From contig KE159598.1 in NCBI GenBank assembly GCA_000403275.2, forward strand, positions 1,473,722 through 1,537,721: 64,000 nucleotides of DNA, read 5' to 3'. Source of the stretch: Lachnospiraceae bacterium 28-4 (lineage in GTDB: Bacteria; Bacillota; Clostridia; Lachnospirales; Lachnospiraceae). A program made the position numbers and the translations under genes. The stretch's first letter is position 1; each line of letters starts with the position of its first letter. The notes beneath the pieces were generated by a model. That model was not told the origin of the DNA. It ran no database searches and saw only the letters and a program-made list of their open reading frames with translations. Positions 25,903 through 34,337 of the stretch are shown here, piece after piece.

Positions 25903-27174
25903 TTATACCTCCTCAATCGCTTTTCCTATATCATTGCGCATGTACTTATTTTCAAAAGTAACCCATTGCACAGCCCGATAGGCGTTTTCCCTGGCTTCCT
26001 TCAACTCCCTTCCCTTTGCTGTAATACCCAGGACCCTTCCGCCGTTCGTCACGATTCCTTCCTCTGTTTTCTTTGTTCCGGCATGAAAACAATAATAACC
26101 GTCTTTTCCTTCAAAGCTTTCCAACCCCTGTATCAAATAACCCTTTTCGTATGCTACCGGATATCCTTCGGAAGCAAGAACTACACAGACTGCCGCATTG
26201 TCCTCAAATTGCAGATCTATTTCATCCAATTTCCCGTCAATGCATGCCTCAATTACCTCTATCATATCGTTTTTCATTCTGGGCAGCACTACCTGTGCTT
26301 CCGGATCGCCGAAGCGGGCATTATATTCCAGCACTTTCGGTCCCTTTTCCGTCAGCATCAGGCCAAAGAAAATCACTCCCTTAAATTCCCTTCCCTCGGC
26401 CGCCATGGCATCTACCGTAGGCTGGTAAATATATTTCATACAAAACTCATCGATTTCTTTCGTATAAAACGGACTCGGAGAAAAAGTCCCCATTCCGCCC
26501 GTATTCAAGCCCATATCCCCGTCCATGGCTCTTTTATGATCCTGGGCCGAAGTCATGGTCTTAATCGTCTTCCCGTCTACAAAAGAAAGCACCGATACTT
26601 CCCGGCCGGTCATAAATTCTTCAATTACCATCCGACTGCCGGCCGAGCCGAATTTCTTATCCAGCATAATAGATTTTACGCCTTCCTTTGCTTCTTCCAA
26701 ATTCTCGCAGATCAATACCCCTTTTCCCAAAGCAAGCCCGTCTGCTTTCAGCACCACGGGAAACCGTGCGTTTTCCAGATAAGCCTCCGCCGCCTCTGCA
26801 TCGTCAAAATTTTCATATTCCGCCGTAGGAATATGGTACTTTTTCATCAGATCTTTGGAAAATGCCTTACTTCCTTCCAATATCGCCGCATTTTTCCTCG
26901 GTCCAAAGGCTCTTAACCCTGCCTTCTCCAGTTCGTCTACCAAGCCTCCCACCAAAGGATCATCCATACCCACGATCGTCAGATCAATCTCTTTTTCCTT
27001 TGCAAAGGCTACAATTTTATCGAATTCCATGGCTCCAATCGGAACACACTGCGCCAGCCCGCCGATACCGGCATTCCCGGGGGCACAGTATATTTGATCC
27101 ACTTTCGGGCTTTTGGCCACGCTCAAAGCGATCGCGTGTTCTCTTCCGCCGCTCCCGACGATTAAAACTTTCAT
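25903..27174 (-). CDS. purD: Phosphoribosylamine-glycine ligase
   Basis: 423 residues. It begins [20 protein letters not shown], the PurD signature, with the ATP-grasp domain around VVLKADGLALGKGVLIC, then DHKRAMDGDMGLNTGGMGTFSPS and LEYNARFGDPEAQVVLP. It joins glycine to phosphoribosylamine to give GAR. The ATG overlaps the purN TGA by four bases. It belongs to a purE-purM-purN-purD run on the minus strand. PurF, PurC, PurB and PurH are not in the window. Confidence 0.97.
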   Translation of the reverse strand: MKVLIVGSGGREHAIALSVAKSPKVDQIYCAPGNAGIGGLAQCVPIGAMEFDKIVAFAKEKEIDLTIVGMDDPLVGGLVDELEKAGLRAFGPRKNAAILEGSKAFSKDLMKKYHIPTAEYENFDDAEAAEAYLENARFPVVLKADGLALGKGVLICENLEEAKEGVKSIMLDKKFGSAGSRMVIEEFMTGREVSVLSFVDGKTIKTMTSAQDHKRAMDGDMGLNTGGMGTFSPSPFYTKEIDEFCMKYIYQPTVDAMAAEGREFKGVIFFGLMLTEKGPKVLEYNARFGDPEAQVVLPRMKNDMIEVIEACIDGKLDEIDLQFEDNAAVCVVLASEGYPVAYEKGYLIQGLESFEGKDGYYCFHAGTKKTEEGIVTNGGRVLGITAKGRELKEARENAYRAVQWVTFENKYMRNDIGKAIEEV

Positions 27175-27821
27175 GAAACACCACTATCCTTTCTGTTTTT
27201 TAAGATTCTGCACCTGTTATCCTTTATTTCCACCCGGCCATTCGCTATCGCATCGACAGCCTCCGGCAACAGTATCCATTCAGCCTCTTCCATAACCCGC
27301 CTCTGCAATATTTCCGGCGTATCGCCTTCCATGATTTCCACCGGTTTCTGCAGCAGAATCGGACCGGTATCCGTGCCTTCATCTACAAAATGCACCGTCG
27401 CCCCGGTGATTTTTACACCTCGGTTCAGCGCGCCTTCGTGCACCTTCATCCCGTAATATCCTGTCCCACAAAAAGACGGGATCAGCGAAGGATGTATATT
27501 AATAATTTTATTCGTGTATTCCGCAATCATTTCCTTCGGAATCACCACAAGGAATCCTGCCAGCACGATAAGATCCGGTTCCGCCTCCCTTACGGCTTCC
27601 AACAGCGCCTTATGGAATGCCTCCCTGTCCGCATAATCCTTCGGAGAGATACATACTCCCGGAATATGATTTTCCTCTGCCCGTTTTAACGCATAAGCGT
27701 CTCTGTTGTTGCTGATCACCCGTACAATTCCGGCATTGTTGATACGGCCCTCTTTTATACCGTCGATCATTGCCTGGAGATTTGTTCCGCCGCCGGAGAC
27801 GCACACGACTACTCTCAGCAT
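27171..27821 (-). CDS. purN: Phosphoribosylglycinamide formyltransferase (folate dependent)
   Basis: 216 residues. It has [18 protein letters not shown] at the start, and the catalytic and folate regions [12 protein letters not shown] and [22 protein letters not shown] with the essential Asn/His/Asp set (N-I-HPSL, and D in VDEGTD). It transfers a formyl group from 10-formyl-THF to GAR. It overlaps purM by 7 bp and purD by 4 bp, which implies translational coupling. GGGGTAG lies upstream of its ATG. Confidence 0.97.
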   Translation of the reverse strand: MLRVVVCVSGGGTNLQAMIDGIKEGRINNAGIVRVISNNRDAYALKRAEENHIPGVCISPKDYADREAFHKALLEAVREAEPDLIVLAGFLVVIPKEMIAEYTNKIINIHPSLIPSFCGTGYYGMKVHEGALNRGVKITGATVHFVDEGTDTGPILLQKPVEIMEGDTPEILQRRVMEEAEWILLPEAVDAIANGRVEIKDNRCRILKNRKDSGVS

Positions 27822-28840
27822 AAAACTACCCCTTTTTCGCCGGACTCGGCATACCCTATCCTGTATGGACTTTCCCCGGCCCTGCGAACTGCCTCCATCA
27901 CCTGTTCCGCCTGGCTTTCTTCTACGGCTAATACCATACCGATTCCCATATTATATGTATTATACATCATTTTTTCTTCCAAACCGCCTTTTTCCTGCAA
28001 CAGCCGGAAAATAGCCGGCACCTCGTAACTGTCCTTCCTGATAACGGCCCGCATTCCCTCCGGCAGCATCCTTGGAATATTTTCATAAAAGCCTCCGCCC
28101 GTGATATGGCTGCAGCCTTTTATCCTGATGCCGGCGTCCCTTATCTCTTTCAATGCCTTCACATATATTTTGGTAGGCTCGATCAACGCCTCGCCCAATG
28201 TTTTTCCCAGCACATCATAATAGGTATCCAGACTTTCCTTCGTCATATCGAATACTTTTCTGACCAGGGAAAAACCATTGCTGTGTACGCCGGAAGACGC
28301 AATGCCGATGAGAACATCGCCCTGCCCGATATCCTGTCCGGTAATCAAATCTTTTTCATCCACCACGCCTACTGCAAACCCGGCCAGATCATATTCGTCC
28401 TCCGGATAAAAGCCCGGCATCTCCGCCGTCTCTCCGCCGATCAGCGCCGCGCCTGACTGTTTGCATCCTTCCGCCACGCCTTTTACGATCGTCGCGATCT
28501 TCTCCGGATAATTCTTGCCGCACGCTATGTAATCGAGAAAAAATAAAGGCTCTCCGCCCGCACATGCGATGTCATTCACACACATGGCAACACAGTCAAT
28601 TCCTACCGTATCGTGTTTATCCATCAAAAATGCCAGTTTCAGTTTGGTGCCTACACCGTCCGTTCCCGACACAAGAGTAGGCTTTTCCATATTTTTAATC
28701 GATGAAAGGGAAAATGCCCCGGAAAAACCGCCCAAACCGCCAAGCACCTCCGGACGCATCGTTTCTTTCACATATTTTTTCATTAATTCTACCGATTGGT
28801 ACCCAGCCTCAATGTCTACACCGGCCTTCTTATAGTCCAT
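27815..28840 (-). CDS. purM: Phosphoribosylformylglycinamidine cyclo-ligase
   Basis: 341 residues, standard length. It has [12 protein letters not shown] at the start, the glycine-rich [16 protein letters not shown] and [25 protein letters not shown], then [24 protein letters not shown] and [16 protein letters not shown]. It closes the imidazole ring of FGAM using ATP, directly after PurL in the pathway. GGAGG precedes the ATG. It lies 23 bp downstream of purE. Confidence 0.97.
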   Translation of the reverse strand: MDYKKAGVDIEAGYQSVELMKKYVKETMRPEVLGGLGGFSGAFSLSSIKNMEKPTLVSGTDGVGTKLKLAFLMDKHDTVGIDCVAMCVNDIACAGGEPLFFLDYIACGKNYPEKIATIVKGVAEGCKQSGAALIGGETAEMPGFYPEDEYDLAGFAVGVVDEKDLITGQDIGQGDVLIGIASSGVHSNGFSLVRKVFDMTKESLDTYYDVLGKTLGEALIEPTKIYVKALKEIRDAGIRIKGCSHITGGGFYENIPRMLPEGMRAVIRKDSYEVPAIFRLLQEKGGLEEKMMYNTYNMGIGMVLAVEESQAEQVMEAVRRAGESPYRIGYAESGEKGVVLC

Positions 28841-28863
28841 TCCTTTTTCCTCCGCCCGCTTCT

Positions 28864-29370
28864 TTATTTCATATAACCTTTATAGCCCAATTCCTGAAGT
28901 TTTTCATCTTTTGCCTGTACGCTATCTTTCAAAGAACTGCTGTAATCCTTCAGCTTTTTCAACAACTCCTCATCGGAAACGGCGAGTATCTTCGCTGCCA
29001 GAATACCCGCGTTGGCTCCGCCGTTAATCGCCACCGTCGCTACCGGAATCCCTGACGGCATCTGAACGATGGAATAAAGGGAATCCCTACCTCCTAAAGA
29101 AGTGGTATGCATTGGAATACCGATCACCGGCATGGGAAAAATTGCCGCGCACATGCCCGGCAGATGGGCCGCCATGCCCGCTCCCGCGATAATTACCTTA
29201 AATCCCTTTTCTTCCGCCATATTCGCATATTCAAAAAACACATCCGGCTCTCTGTGAGCCGAAATAATCCTCATTTCATAAGAAATCCCCAATTCATCCA
29301 AAACCTGGGCGGCCTTTGCCATAACCGGCATATCCGAATCGCTTCCCATTACAATCCCAACCCTTGCCAT
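28864..29370 (-). CDS. purE: N5-carboxyaminoimidazole ribonucleotide mutase
   Basis: 168 residues from the ATG at 29370 ([17 protein letters not shown]), with AAAGGAG upstream; the open frame to 29406 is not family-like. [23 protein letters not shown] and the [15 protein letters not shown] block fit PurE. No purK is beside it, so I cannot say whether it acts as the bacterial class I mutase or in a PurK-independent way. First gene of the purEMND run. The 90-bp gap upstream holds no purine riboswitch that I can see. Confidence 0.95.
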   Translation of the reverse strand: MARVGIVMGSDSDMPVMAKAAQVLDELGISYEMRIISAHREPDVFFEYANMAEEKGFKVIIAGAGMAAHLPGMCAAIFPMPVIGIPMHTTSLGGRDSLYSIVQMPSGIPVATVAINGGANAGILAAKILAVSDEELLKKLKDYSSSLKDSVQAKDEKLQELGYKGYMK

Positions 29371-29460
29371 AACCGTTTTATCTCCTTTAAACATATATTG
29401 TTCCATTTCTTAGTTTACTAAAAAATGTTTTCACACGCAACCCATATTTTCGCATATTTT

Positions 29461-31530
29461 CTATTCATCCAGCGGGCGGTTCAAGGCTTCGCATCCTTTC
29501 AGGACAAAACGTCCTTCCCTGATAATCGCTTCCTTCTTTCCGTCCCTGTCCACCGCTGCCAATTCTCCCAGTTCATCATAAGGGATTGTAATATCCGTAT
29601 GGCAGTTAAAATAAGCCTTTCCCTTGTTCGTATGGCGCAGCGCCGACACTTCGTTTTCTTTGGCAGCCATCGCCTTTCCGTCCGGATTGTAAGTAACCAG
29701 CTCTTCTTCATGGGAATAACAGGTATCCCCTACCGCAAAGTGCGGCCCCATCTTCTCTGCAATCAATATGGGCAGTTTATCCCCGATCCCGTATTTTTTC
29801 GCCATAACATAGGCAGCCGTATTGGTTCCAATGGCAAACTCACCCATAGGCAGCGTGTCATGCCGGAACAGAACATGATCCTTGATATATTTTTTGTTTT
29901 CCTCTTCCGACGCAAAATTTCCGCAGCGATAACTGCTTATCATTCCATCGGTAAAAGTCATTTCCAGGTCTCTGTATTCCAATCCGTTTAAAAAGACCCG
30001 ACTTACATGGAGCAGACCTTCCGTTCCTTTTAAAAGCGGGGAGGTAAATACTTCGCCCACCGGAATATTCACATCCGCCACACAGTTTTCAAAGTTTGTT
30101 TCTTTATCCGGGTCGTTCAGTTCATGAAGTTTTATTTTCAAATCCGTCCTGTTTTTTCCCATCCCCTTTATTGTCACATGATCCGCTCTGTCCAATGCCT
30201 CGATCATCGTCTGCTGGATCTCCCGGTAAAGGTTATAGTCCAACGTATTGATCCTGACGGTCTCATCAAAGATTTCTTCATATTTTTCCCCGATCGAAGG
30301 AACCGGAAAAGCAATGATTGTATAGCTCCGTTCTTCCCCTCTGATATATTCATTTCTCAGTTCTCCCGCTGCTGCCATGGCATCCACTTCCAGTTTTTGC
30401 TGCTTTTCGGAAAGTTTTAAAGCCTCCTCCTTTACCTCCGGCACAAAGGGCTCTTCCCCAAACACTTCCACTACCGCAGGTCCGCCAAGCAATGCCGCTT
30501 CTTCTTTGAGAGCCTCAAAAGCCTCTTTCATTACTTCCAGTCTGCGGTTGGTATACTGTCTGTCCAAATACAGCGCCTGATCCTCTTTATGATCATACTC
30601 ATACTGCCTGTTGGCGATAGCCCCGTAAAACCCATTTTTACGAATGCTTTTTCCCCACAGGACGCTTTCCCTTGCCCTGTATATGGCGGGACTCAGTCCC
30701 ATTTTTGCAAAATTTTCCACCGCCGCCCTTATCATCCGTTCAAACCCAAGGCAATAGAGAATATTCACGGTTTTCTTTTTCGAAATATCCTTTTCATACA
30801 CTTCAAAACCGATCCGGTATCCTTCGGTGTAGGTATCGGCCATCCGCCTGATCTCTTCCGGCCTCATTCCATTCAAATGCTTTGCTGTTTCCAGTTCTTC
30901 CTCCGTAATATATTCTCCAAAATAATACAGATACCGTATATCCTCCAAATCGCTGTCCATAATAATCCTCAACGCAAAATCTTCCTCCGGGCAAAGCTGT
31001 TCCCGAAGGCGCTTTTTCGCTGACAATTCCGAATAATCGCTGACAAACCAATAAATGATCTGCCTGATCTCCTCATAATCCGGTGCTTCTTTTCCCTCTT
31101 CCTCCGCACAGGTAAAAGCGCTGTATATTTCGAGGAACAATTCCATCCGAATCGTCATTTCAAACAGATTCGTTTCATAAGCAAAAGCGATCAGGCTCCT
31201 TAACTCCGTATAAAGAAAAGAAAGAAGCTGTCCGTAGCCATCTCCCAATTTTTTTACGGCATAAGATGGATTTCCATAACTTCCGTCATAATTCCCGGGC
31301 AGGATGTCCCTGTACAGTCTCCGGTTTCTTTCCTGCAATTCTTCCAAAGATGCCTCATACAGCTTTCCGCTGTCCACATAATCATAGGCATCTGTCATTT
31401 CTCCTACAAAGGCCGCCGTTTTTCGGAAATATATGCCGTATTCCCCCCGGACGCCGTCCTCCTCCAAAACTTCCAAAATACGTTCCTTTGCCAGTTCATA
31501 TCTTTCTTTTACATTTTCTGCCATATCCAT
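29461..31530 (-). CDS. M29-like aminopeptidase with long N-terminal extension
   Basis: 689 residues from the ATG at 31530, which has AGGAG 12 nt upstream; a GTG at 31554 is possible. The C-terminal 350 residues match the thermophilic aminopeptidase (M29) fold: GMGKNRTDLKIKL, NIPVGEVFTSPL with TEGLLHVSRVFLNG, ERD-like metal residues, EKMGPHFAVGDTCYSHEEE and NCHTDITI near the end. These supply the Glu, Tyr, His and Asp metal ligands. The N-terminal half of about 330 residues is helical and not part of classic M29. It is cytosolic (no signal peptide) and releases N-terminal residues from peptides. It lies between pyr and pur genes. Confidence 0.8.
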   Translation of the reverse strand: MDMAENVKERYELAKERILEVLEEDGVRGEYGIYFRKTAAFVGEMTDAYDYVDSGKLYEASLEELQERNRRLYRDILPGNYDGSYGNPSYAVKKLGDGYGQLLSFLYTELRSLIAFAYETNLFEMTIRMELFLEIYSAFTCAEEEGKEAPDYEEIRQIIYWFVSDYSELSAKKRLREQLCPEEDFALRIIMDSDLEDIRYLYYFGEYITEEELETAKHLNGMRPEEIRRMADTYTEGYRIGFEVYEKDISKKKTVNILYCLGFERMIRAAVENFAKMGLSPAIYRARESVLWGKSIRKNGFYGAIANRQYEYDHKEDQALYLDRQYTNRRLEVMKEAFEALKEEAALLGGPAVVEVFGEEPFVPEVKEEALKLSEKQQKLEVDAMAAAGELRNEYIRGEERSYTIIAFPVPSIGEKYEEIFDETVRINTLDYNLYREIQQTMIEALDRADHVTIKGMGKNRTDLKIKLHELNDPDKETNFENCVADVNIPVGEVFTSPLLKGTEGLLHVSRVFLNGLEYRDLEMTFTDGMISSYRCGNFASEEENKKYIKDHVLFRHDTLPMGEFAIGTNTAAYVMAKKYGIGDKLPILIAEKMGPHFAVGDTCYSHEEELVTYNPDGKAMAAKENEVSALRHTNKGKAYFNCHTDITIPYDELGELAAVDRDGKKEAIIREGRFVLKGCEALNRPLDE

Positions 31531-31554
31531 ACCGCTGTTCCGCTCCTGTTCCAC

Positions 31555-31893
31555 TTATATTCCGGCATATAAAATAAAACTAATCATCGCAAGGCAAAGC
31601 ACGTTCAGCCCTATGCCCAAATGGGGAAACAAATAATAGTTATCCTTCTCTATTCTGGACAATATGCCGAGTACCAACCCTGCTATGGAAAAAAGAGTGA
31701 CAAGAAATACGGCGGCCCCATACTGCGGCAGCGCATCCCCTCCGTTCCTGTATGCCAGATAGACTGCGGCTCCCACCGAAAGAATCGAAAGCGTGCCCAA
31801 AATCGTTGACATAATTCCCTTTTCCGGGTGCTTCCGTACCGTAAATATATAACCGCTTCTCTTTTTTCCCTTGCGGCCTTTTTTCTGAACCAT
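31555..31893 (-). CDS. Small membrane protein (DUF6142-like)
   Basis: 112 residues from the ATG at 31893, chosen because GGAGG lies 13 nt upstream. An ATG at 31905 sits too close to the same site, and the frame is open to 31959. A basic N-terminus (QKKGRKGKKRSG) is followed by three membrane helices (STILGTLSILSVGAAVYLAY, AAVFLVTLFSIAGLVLGIL, GIGLNVLCLAMISFILYAG). It resembles what I recall as DUF6142, but that name is uncertain. No catalytic residues are evident. It sits between a tiny membrane protein gene and the aminopeptidase. Confidence 0.7.
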   Translation of the reverse strand: MVQKKGRKGKKRSGYIFTVRKHPEKGIMSTILGTLSILSVGAAVYLAYRNGGDALPQYGAAVFLVTLFSIAGLVLGILSRIEKDNYYLFPHLGIGLNVLCLAMISFILYAGI

Positions 31894-31964
31894 TTTAACA
31901 GCCATGCCTCCATTATCGTTTAATCTCCGAATGGGCATTCCTTTTCCGGAAATGCCCACCCTTG

Positions 31965-32117
31965 CTAAAACAGTATCTTTGATTTGCTCGAAAGCAGCTT
32001 CGCTCCGCTTATAATCAGAAGAACTCCTCCTGTAATCCCGGCCACCAGGGTGACTACTCCCACTACAATATTCAAAGCTCCCGAGCCGCTCATGGTCTTA
32101 TATATTTTTTCTTCCAT
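31965..32117 (-). CDS. Small hydrophobic membrane protein, 50 residues
   Basis: Opens at the ATG complementary to 32115-32117 with an excellent ribosome site (GGAGGAAGGG) and ends at TAG (31965-31967). The sequence starts MEEKIYKTMSGSGALNIVVG and has one or two hydrophobic stretches (IVVGVVTLVAGITGGVLLII), then a Ser/Lys tail. It lies between pyrE and the next small membrane protein gene on the same strand. No function can be assigned. The strong start signal and the fit into the gene spacing make it likely to be real. Confidence 0.75.
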   Translation of the reverse strand: MEEKIYKTMSGSGALNIVVGVVTLVAGITGGVLLIISGAKLLSSKSKILF

Positions 32118-32141
32118 GCCCTTCCTCCATTCCTGTTTTCC

Positions 32142-32819
32142 TTATTCTCTTGCGCCGTATTGCTTATAGTATGCGTCGATCGACGCCTTACATTCATCAT
32201 CAATATATATTGTACCATGATACGGTCTGCCATACAAATATTCCACTACCTCTCCCATCGTTACGATGGCATTAGCATCAAATCCGTATTTTTCCTTGAT
32301 TTCCTGCAGCGCGCTCATTTCTCCCTGTCCCTTTTCCATACGGTTCAAGGATACCATAAGCCCTTTGATCTCCACGTCCGCCTGTGCCTTCAATATAGGA
32401 AACGTTTCTTCAATCGACTTGCCAGAGGTAGTCACATCCTCTATGATTACGACCCTGTCTCCATCCTTTAATTTGCTTCCTAAAAGAATGCCGGTATCGC
32501 CATGGTCTTTCTCTTCCTTCCGGTTAGAACAATATTTTACATCTTTGCCGTATAACTCACTGATCGCCATAGCCGTTGCCACACTGAGCGGAATTCCCTT
32601 ATATGCGGGGCCGAACAGTACATCGAAATCCAAACCGTAGTTGTCATGAATCGCCCTGGCATAATATTCTCCCAGTTTCCTTAACTGCGTTCCCGTCACA
32701 TATCCCCCGGCATTCATAAAAAAAGGGGATTTGCGCCCGCTTTTCAAAGTAAACTCTCCGAATTTCAGCACCTGGCTGTCTACCATAAATCGAATAAATT
32801 CCTCTTTATACTGTTCCAT
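32142..32819 (-). CDS. pyrE: Orotate phosphoribosyltransferase
   Basis: 225 residues from the ATG at 32819 (MEQYKEEFIRFMVDSQVLKF) with GGAGG eleven bases upstream; an in-frame ATG at 32861 lacks support. Family motifs are FTLKSGRKSPFFMNAG, FGPAYKGIPLS, YCSNRKEEKDHG (flexible loop) and the PRPP-binding VVIIEDVTTSGKS. It makes OMP from orotate and PRPP, the substrate of PyrF encoded just upstream. Confidence 0.96.
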   Translation of the reverse strand: MEQYKEEFIRFMVDSQVLKFGEFTLKSGRKSPFFMNAGGYVTGTQLRKLGEYYARAIHDNYGLDFDVLFGPAYKGIPLSVATAMAISELYGKDVKYCSNRKEEKDHGDTGILLGSKLKDGDRVVIIEDVTTSGKSIEETFPILKAQADVEIKGLMVSLNRMEKGQGEMSALQEIKEKYGFDANAIVTMGEVVEYLYGRPYHGTIYIDDECKASIDAYYKQYGARE

Positions 32820-32950
32820 ATATCCGTAATCCTCCGCGTCACAGGTTTTATCTATTATCATTTATCATTCCATTGCGAAATATTTCCCCAATTTTACCAT
32901 ATTTACTATTAGGGTGCAACCGTTATGCATCCCGTTACAACCTGTTATAT

Positions 32951-33880
32951 TCACCCTCTCCGGTTCAAAGCAGACATAATGTCGTCTCTCATATCTTCCA
33001 CCGCCGCGCGGGCCGCTTCTCCAAAATGCTGCGCTCCGAACTTCGCGTATTTTTCCTGCTGATAAGCCGCAATAATTCCTCTGGAAGAATTGACAATAGC
33101 TCCCAGACCGTCTTCATGGAAGAAATCCACAAGATCCTCTCCTTTTCCCCCCTGAGCGCCATAGCCGGGTACGAGAATATATGCCTTAGGCATGATCCGG
33201 CGCAATACTCTTCCCATCTCCGGATAAGTCGCGCCTACCACTGCACCCACATAGCTGTAGGAATCCCCCATGCAGGATTCGCCCCATTCAGCCACCTTTT
33301 CTCCGACAATCTCATACAAAGGCCGTCCATCCGCCAAACGATCCTGAAATTCGCCGCTGCTTGGATTAGACGTCTTCACCAAAATGAAAACCCCCTTCTT
33401 TTCCTGTTTGCACACATCGATAAAAGGCTTTATGCCGTCTGTGCCGAAATAAGGATTTACCGTGGCAAAATCTTCATCAAAACCTGCATAAGATTTCCCC
33501 CCGACCTGGACTCTTCCCAGATGCCCGACCGCGTAGGCTTTGGAAGTGGAGCCGATATCGCCCCTTTTGATGTCTCCGATCACGACAAGATCTTTTTCCT
33601 TGCAATAATCCAACGTTTTCTTAAAAACCTTAAGCCCTTCCAGGCCAAACTGTTCATACATCGCAATCTGAGGCTTCACTGCCGGAATCAAATCCCAGAT
33701 ATGATCAATGATTTCCTTATTAAACTGCCAGACAGCCTCCGCTGCCCCCTCCAACGTCTCGCCAAACTCCTGATACGCCTTCCGGGCAATATGTTCCGGG
33801 ATATAATCCAGCATAGGATCCAGTCCCACCACCACAGGGGCTTTCGTTTTTTTAATTTTTTCCGTCAGTTTTTGAATCAT
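32951..33880 (-). CDS. pyrF: Orotidine 5'-phosphate decarboxylase, long (type 2) form
   Basis: 309 residues, the length of the type 2 PyrF group. It contains VVVGLDPMLDYIPEHI, KPQIAMYEQFGLEGL, LVIGDIKRGDIGSTSKAYA (catalytic Asp-x-Lys-x-x-Asp) and VPGYGAQGGKGEDL with a phosphate-binding SSRGI near the C-terminus. It converts OMP to UMP. GAGGAG lies upstream of the ATG. It follows the Nudix-like gene by 21 bp and precedes pyrE by about 130 bp. Confidence 0.96.
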   Translation of the reverse strand: MIQKLTEKIKKTKAPVVVGLDPMLDYIPEHIARKAYQEFGETLEGAAEAVWQFNKEIIDHIWDLIPAVKPQIAMYEQFGLEGLKVFKKTLDYCKEKDLVVIGDIKRGDIGSTSKAYAVGHLGRVQVGGKSYAGFDEDFATVNPYFGTDGIKPFIDVCKQEKKGVFILVKTSNPSSGEFQDRLADGRPLYEIVGEKVAEWGESCMGDSYSYVGAVVGATYPEMGRVLRRIMPKAYILVPGYGAQGGKGEDLVDFFHEDGLGAIVNSSRGIIAAYQQEKYAKFGAQHFGEAARAAVEDMRDDIMSALNRRG

Positions 33881-33901
33881 TCCTTTTCTCCTCTTATCCC
33901 T

Positions 33902-34300
33902 CTATAGTTCCAAACCTTCCAAATCATTCAGCACATATTTATTCTCAATATACTCCGGAAACTGGTCTCTTTCCACCCATTCCCATTCCCCATATTCTTC
34001 TCCAAGTATAATGCTGCTGTCATCTTCCAGAGAGCAGATATAAGCGATTCCCACGCATTGGGAATCTCCGATCATATTGGACCATGTATAAACAATGCGT
34101 TCTATTCTTCCTTCCACCGAAAGAATTTCCTCAATCGCCCTGATGACAGCCTCGTCAGGCGCCTCCCCGTAGTTCACTTCCGCATCCACGAACTCCCATA
34201 AAAACGGATCCGGGATCCTGTCGTCCACCCATCTTTTGATCAAAAGATATTTGTCATCCTGCTTAATGATGCCTTTTACCCTTAAATAAATATTTTCCAT
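33902..34300 (-). CDS. Nudix-like protein with degenerate Nudix box
   Basis: 132 residues. The fold pattern fits Nudix: a first strand LRVKGIIKQDDKYLLIKRW, then FLWEFVDAEVNYGEAPDEAV and IRAIEEILS at the box position, and WEWVERDQFPEY near the end. The canonical G-x5-E-x7-REUXEE is altered: the first Gly is replaced, RE reads RA, and the EE pair reads EI. Metal binding may be weak or lost. AAAGGAG precedes the ATG by eleven bases. It lies between nrdD and pyrF on the same strand, so a nucleotide-linked role is tempting but unproven. Confidence 0.75.
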   Translation of the reverse strand: MENIYLRVKGIIKQDDKYLLIKRWVDDRIPDPFLWEFVDAEVNYGEAPDEAVIRAIEEILSVEGRIERIVYTWSNMIGDSQCVGIAYICSLEDDSSIILGEEYGEWEWVERDQFPEYIENKYVLNDLEGLEL

Positions 34301-34337
34301 CTCTTTTCGTACTCCTTTCCCCTGATCTGAATTTGAT

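Noticed and set aside
29371-29460. Possible purine riboswitch upstream of purE
   Set aside because: The gap is only 90 bp and I cannot draw the three-way junction or find the conserved loop sequences.
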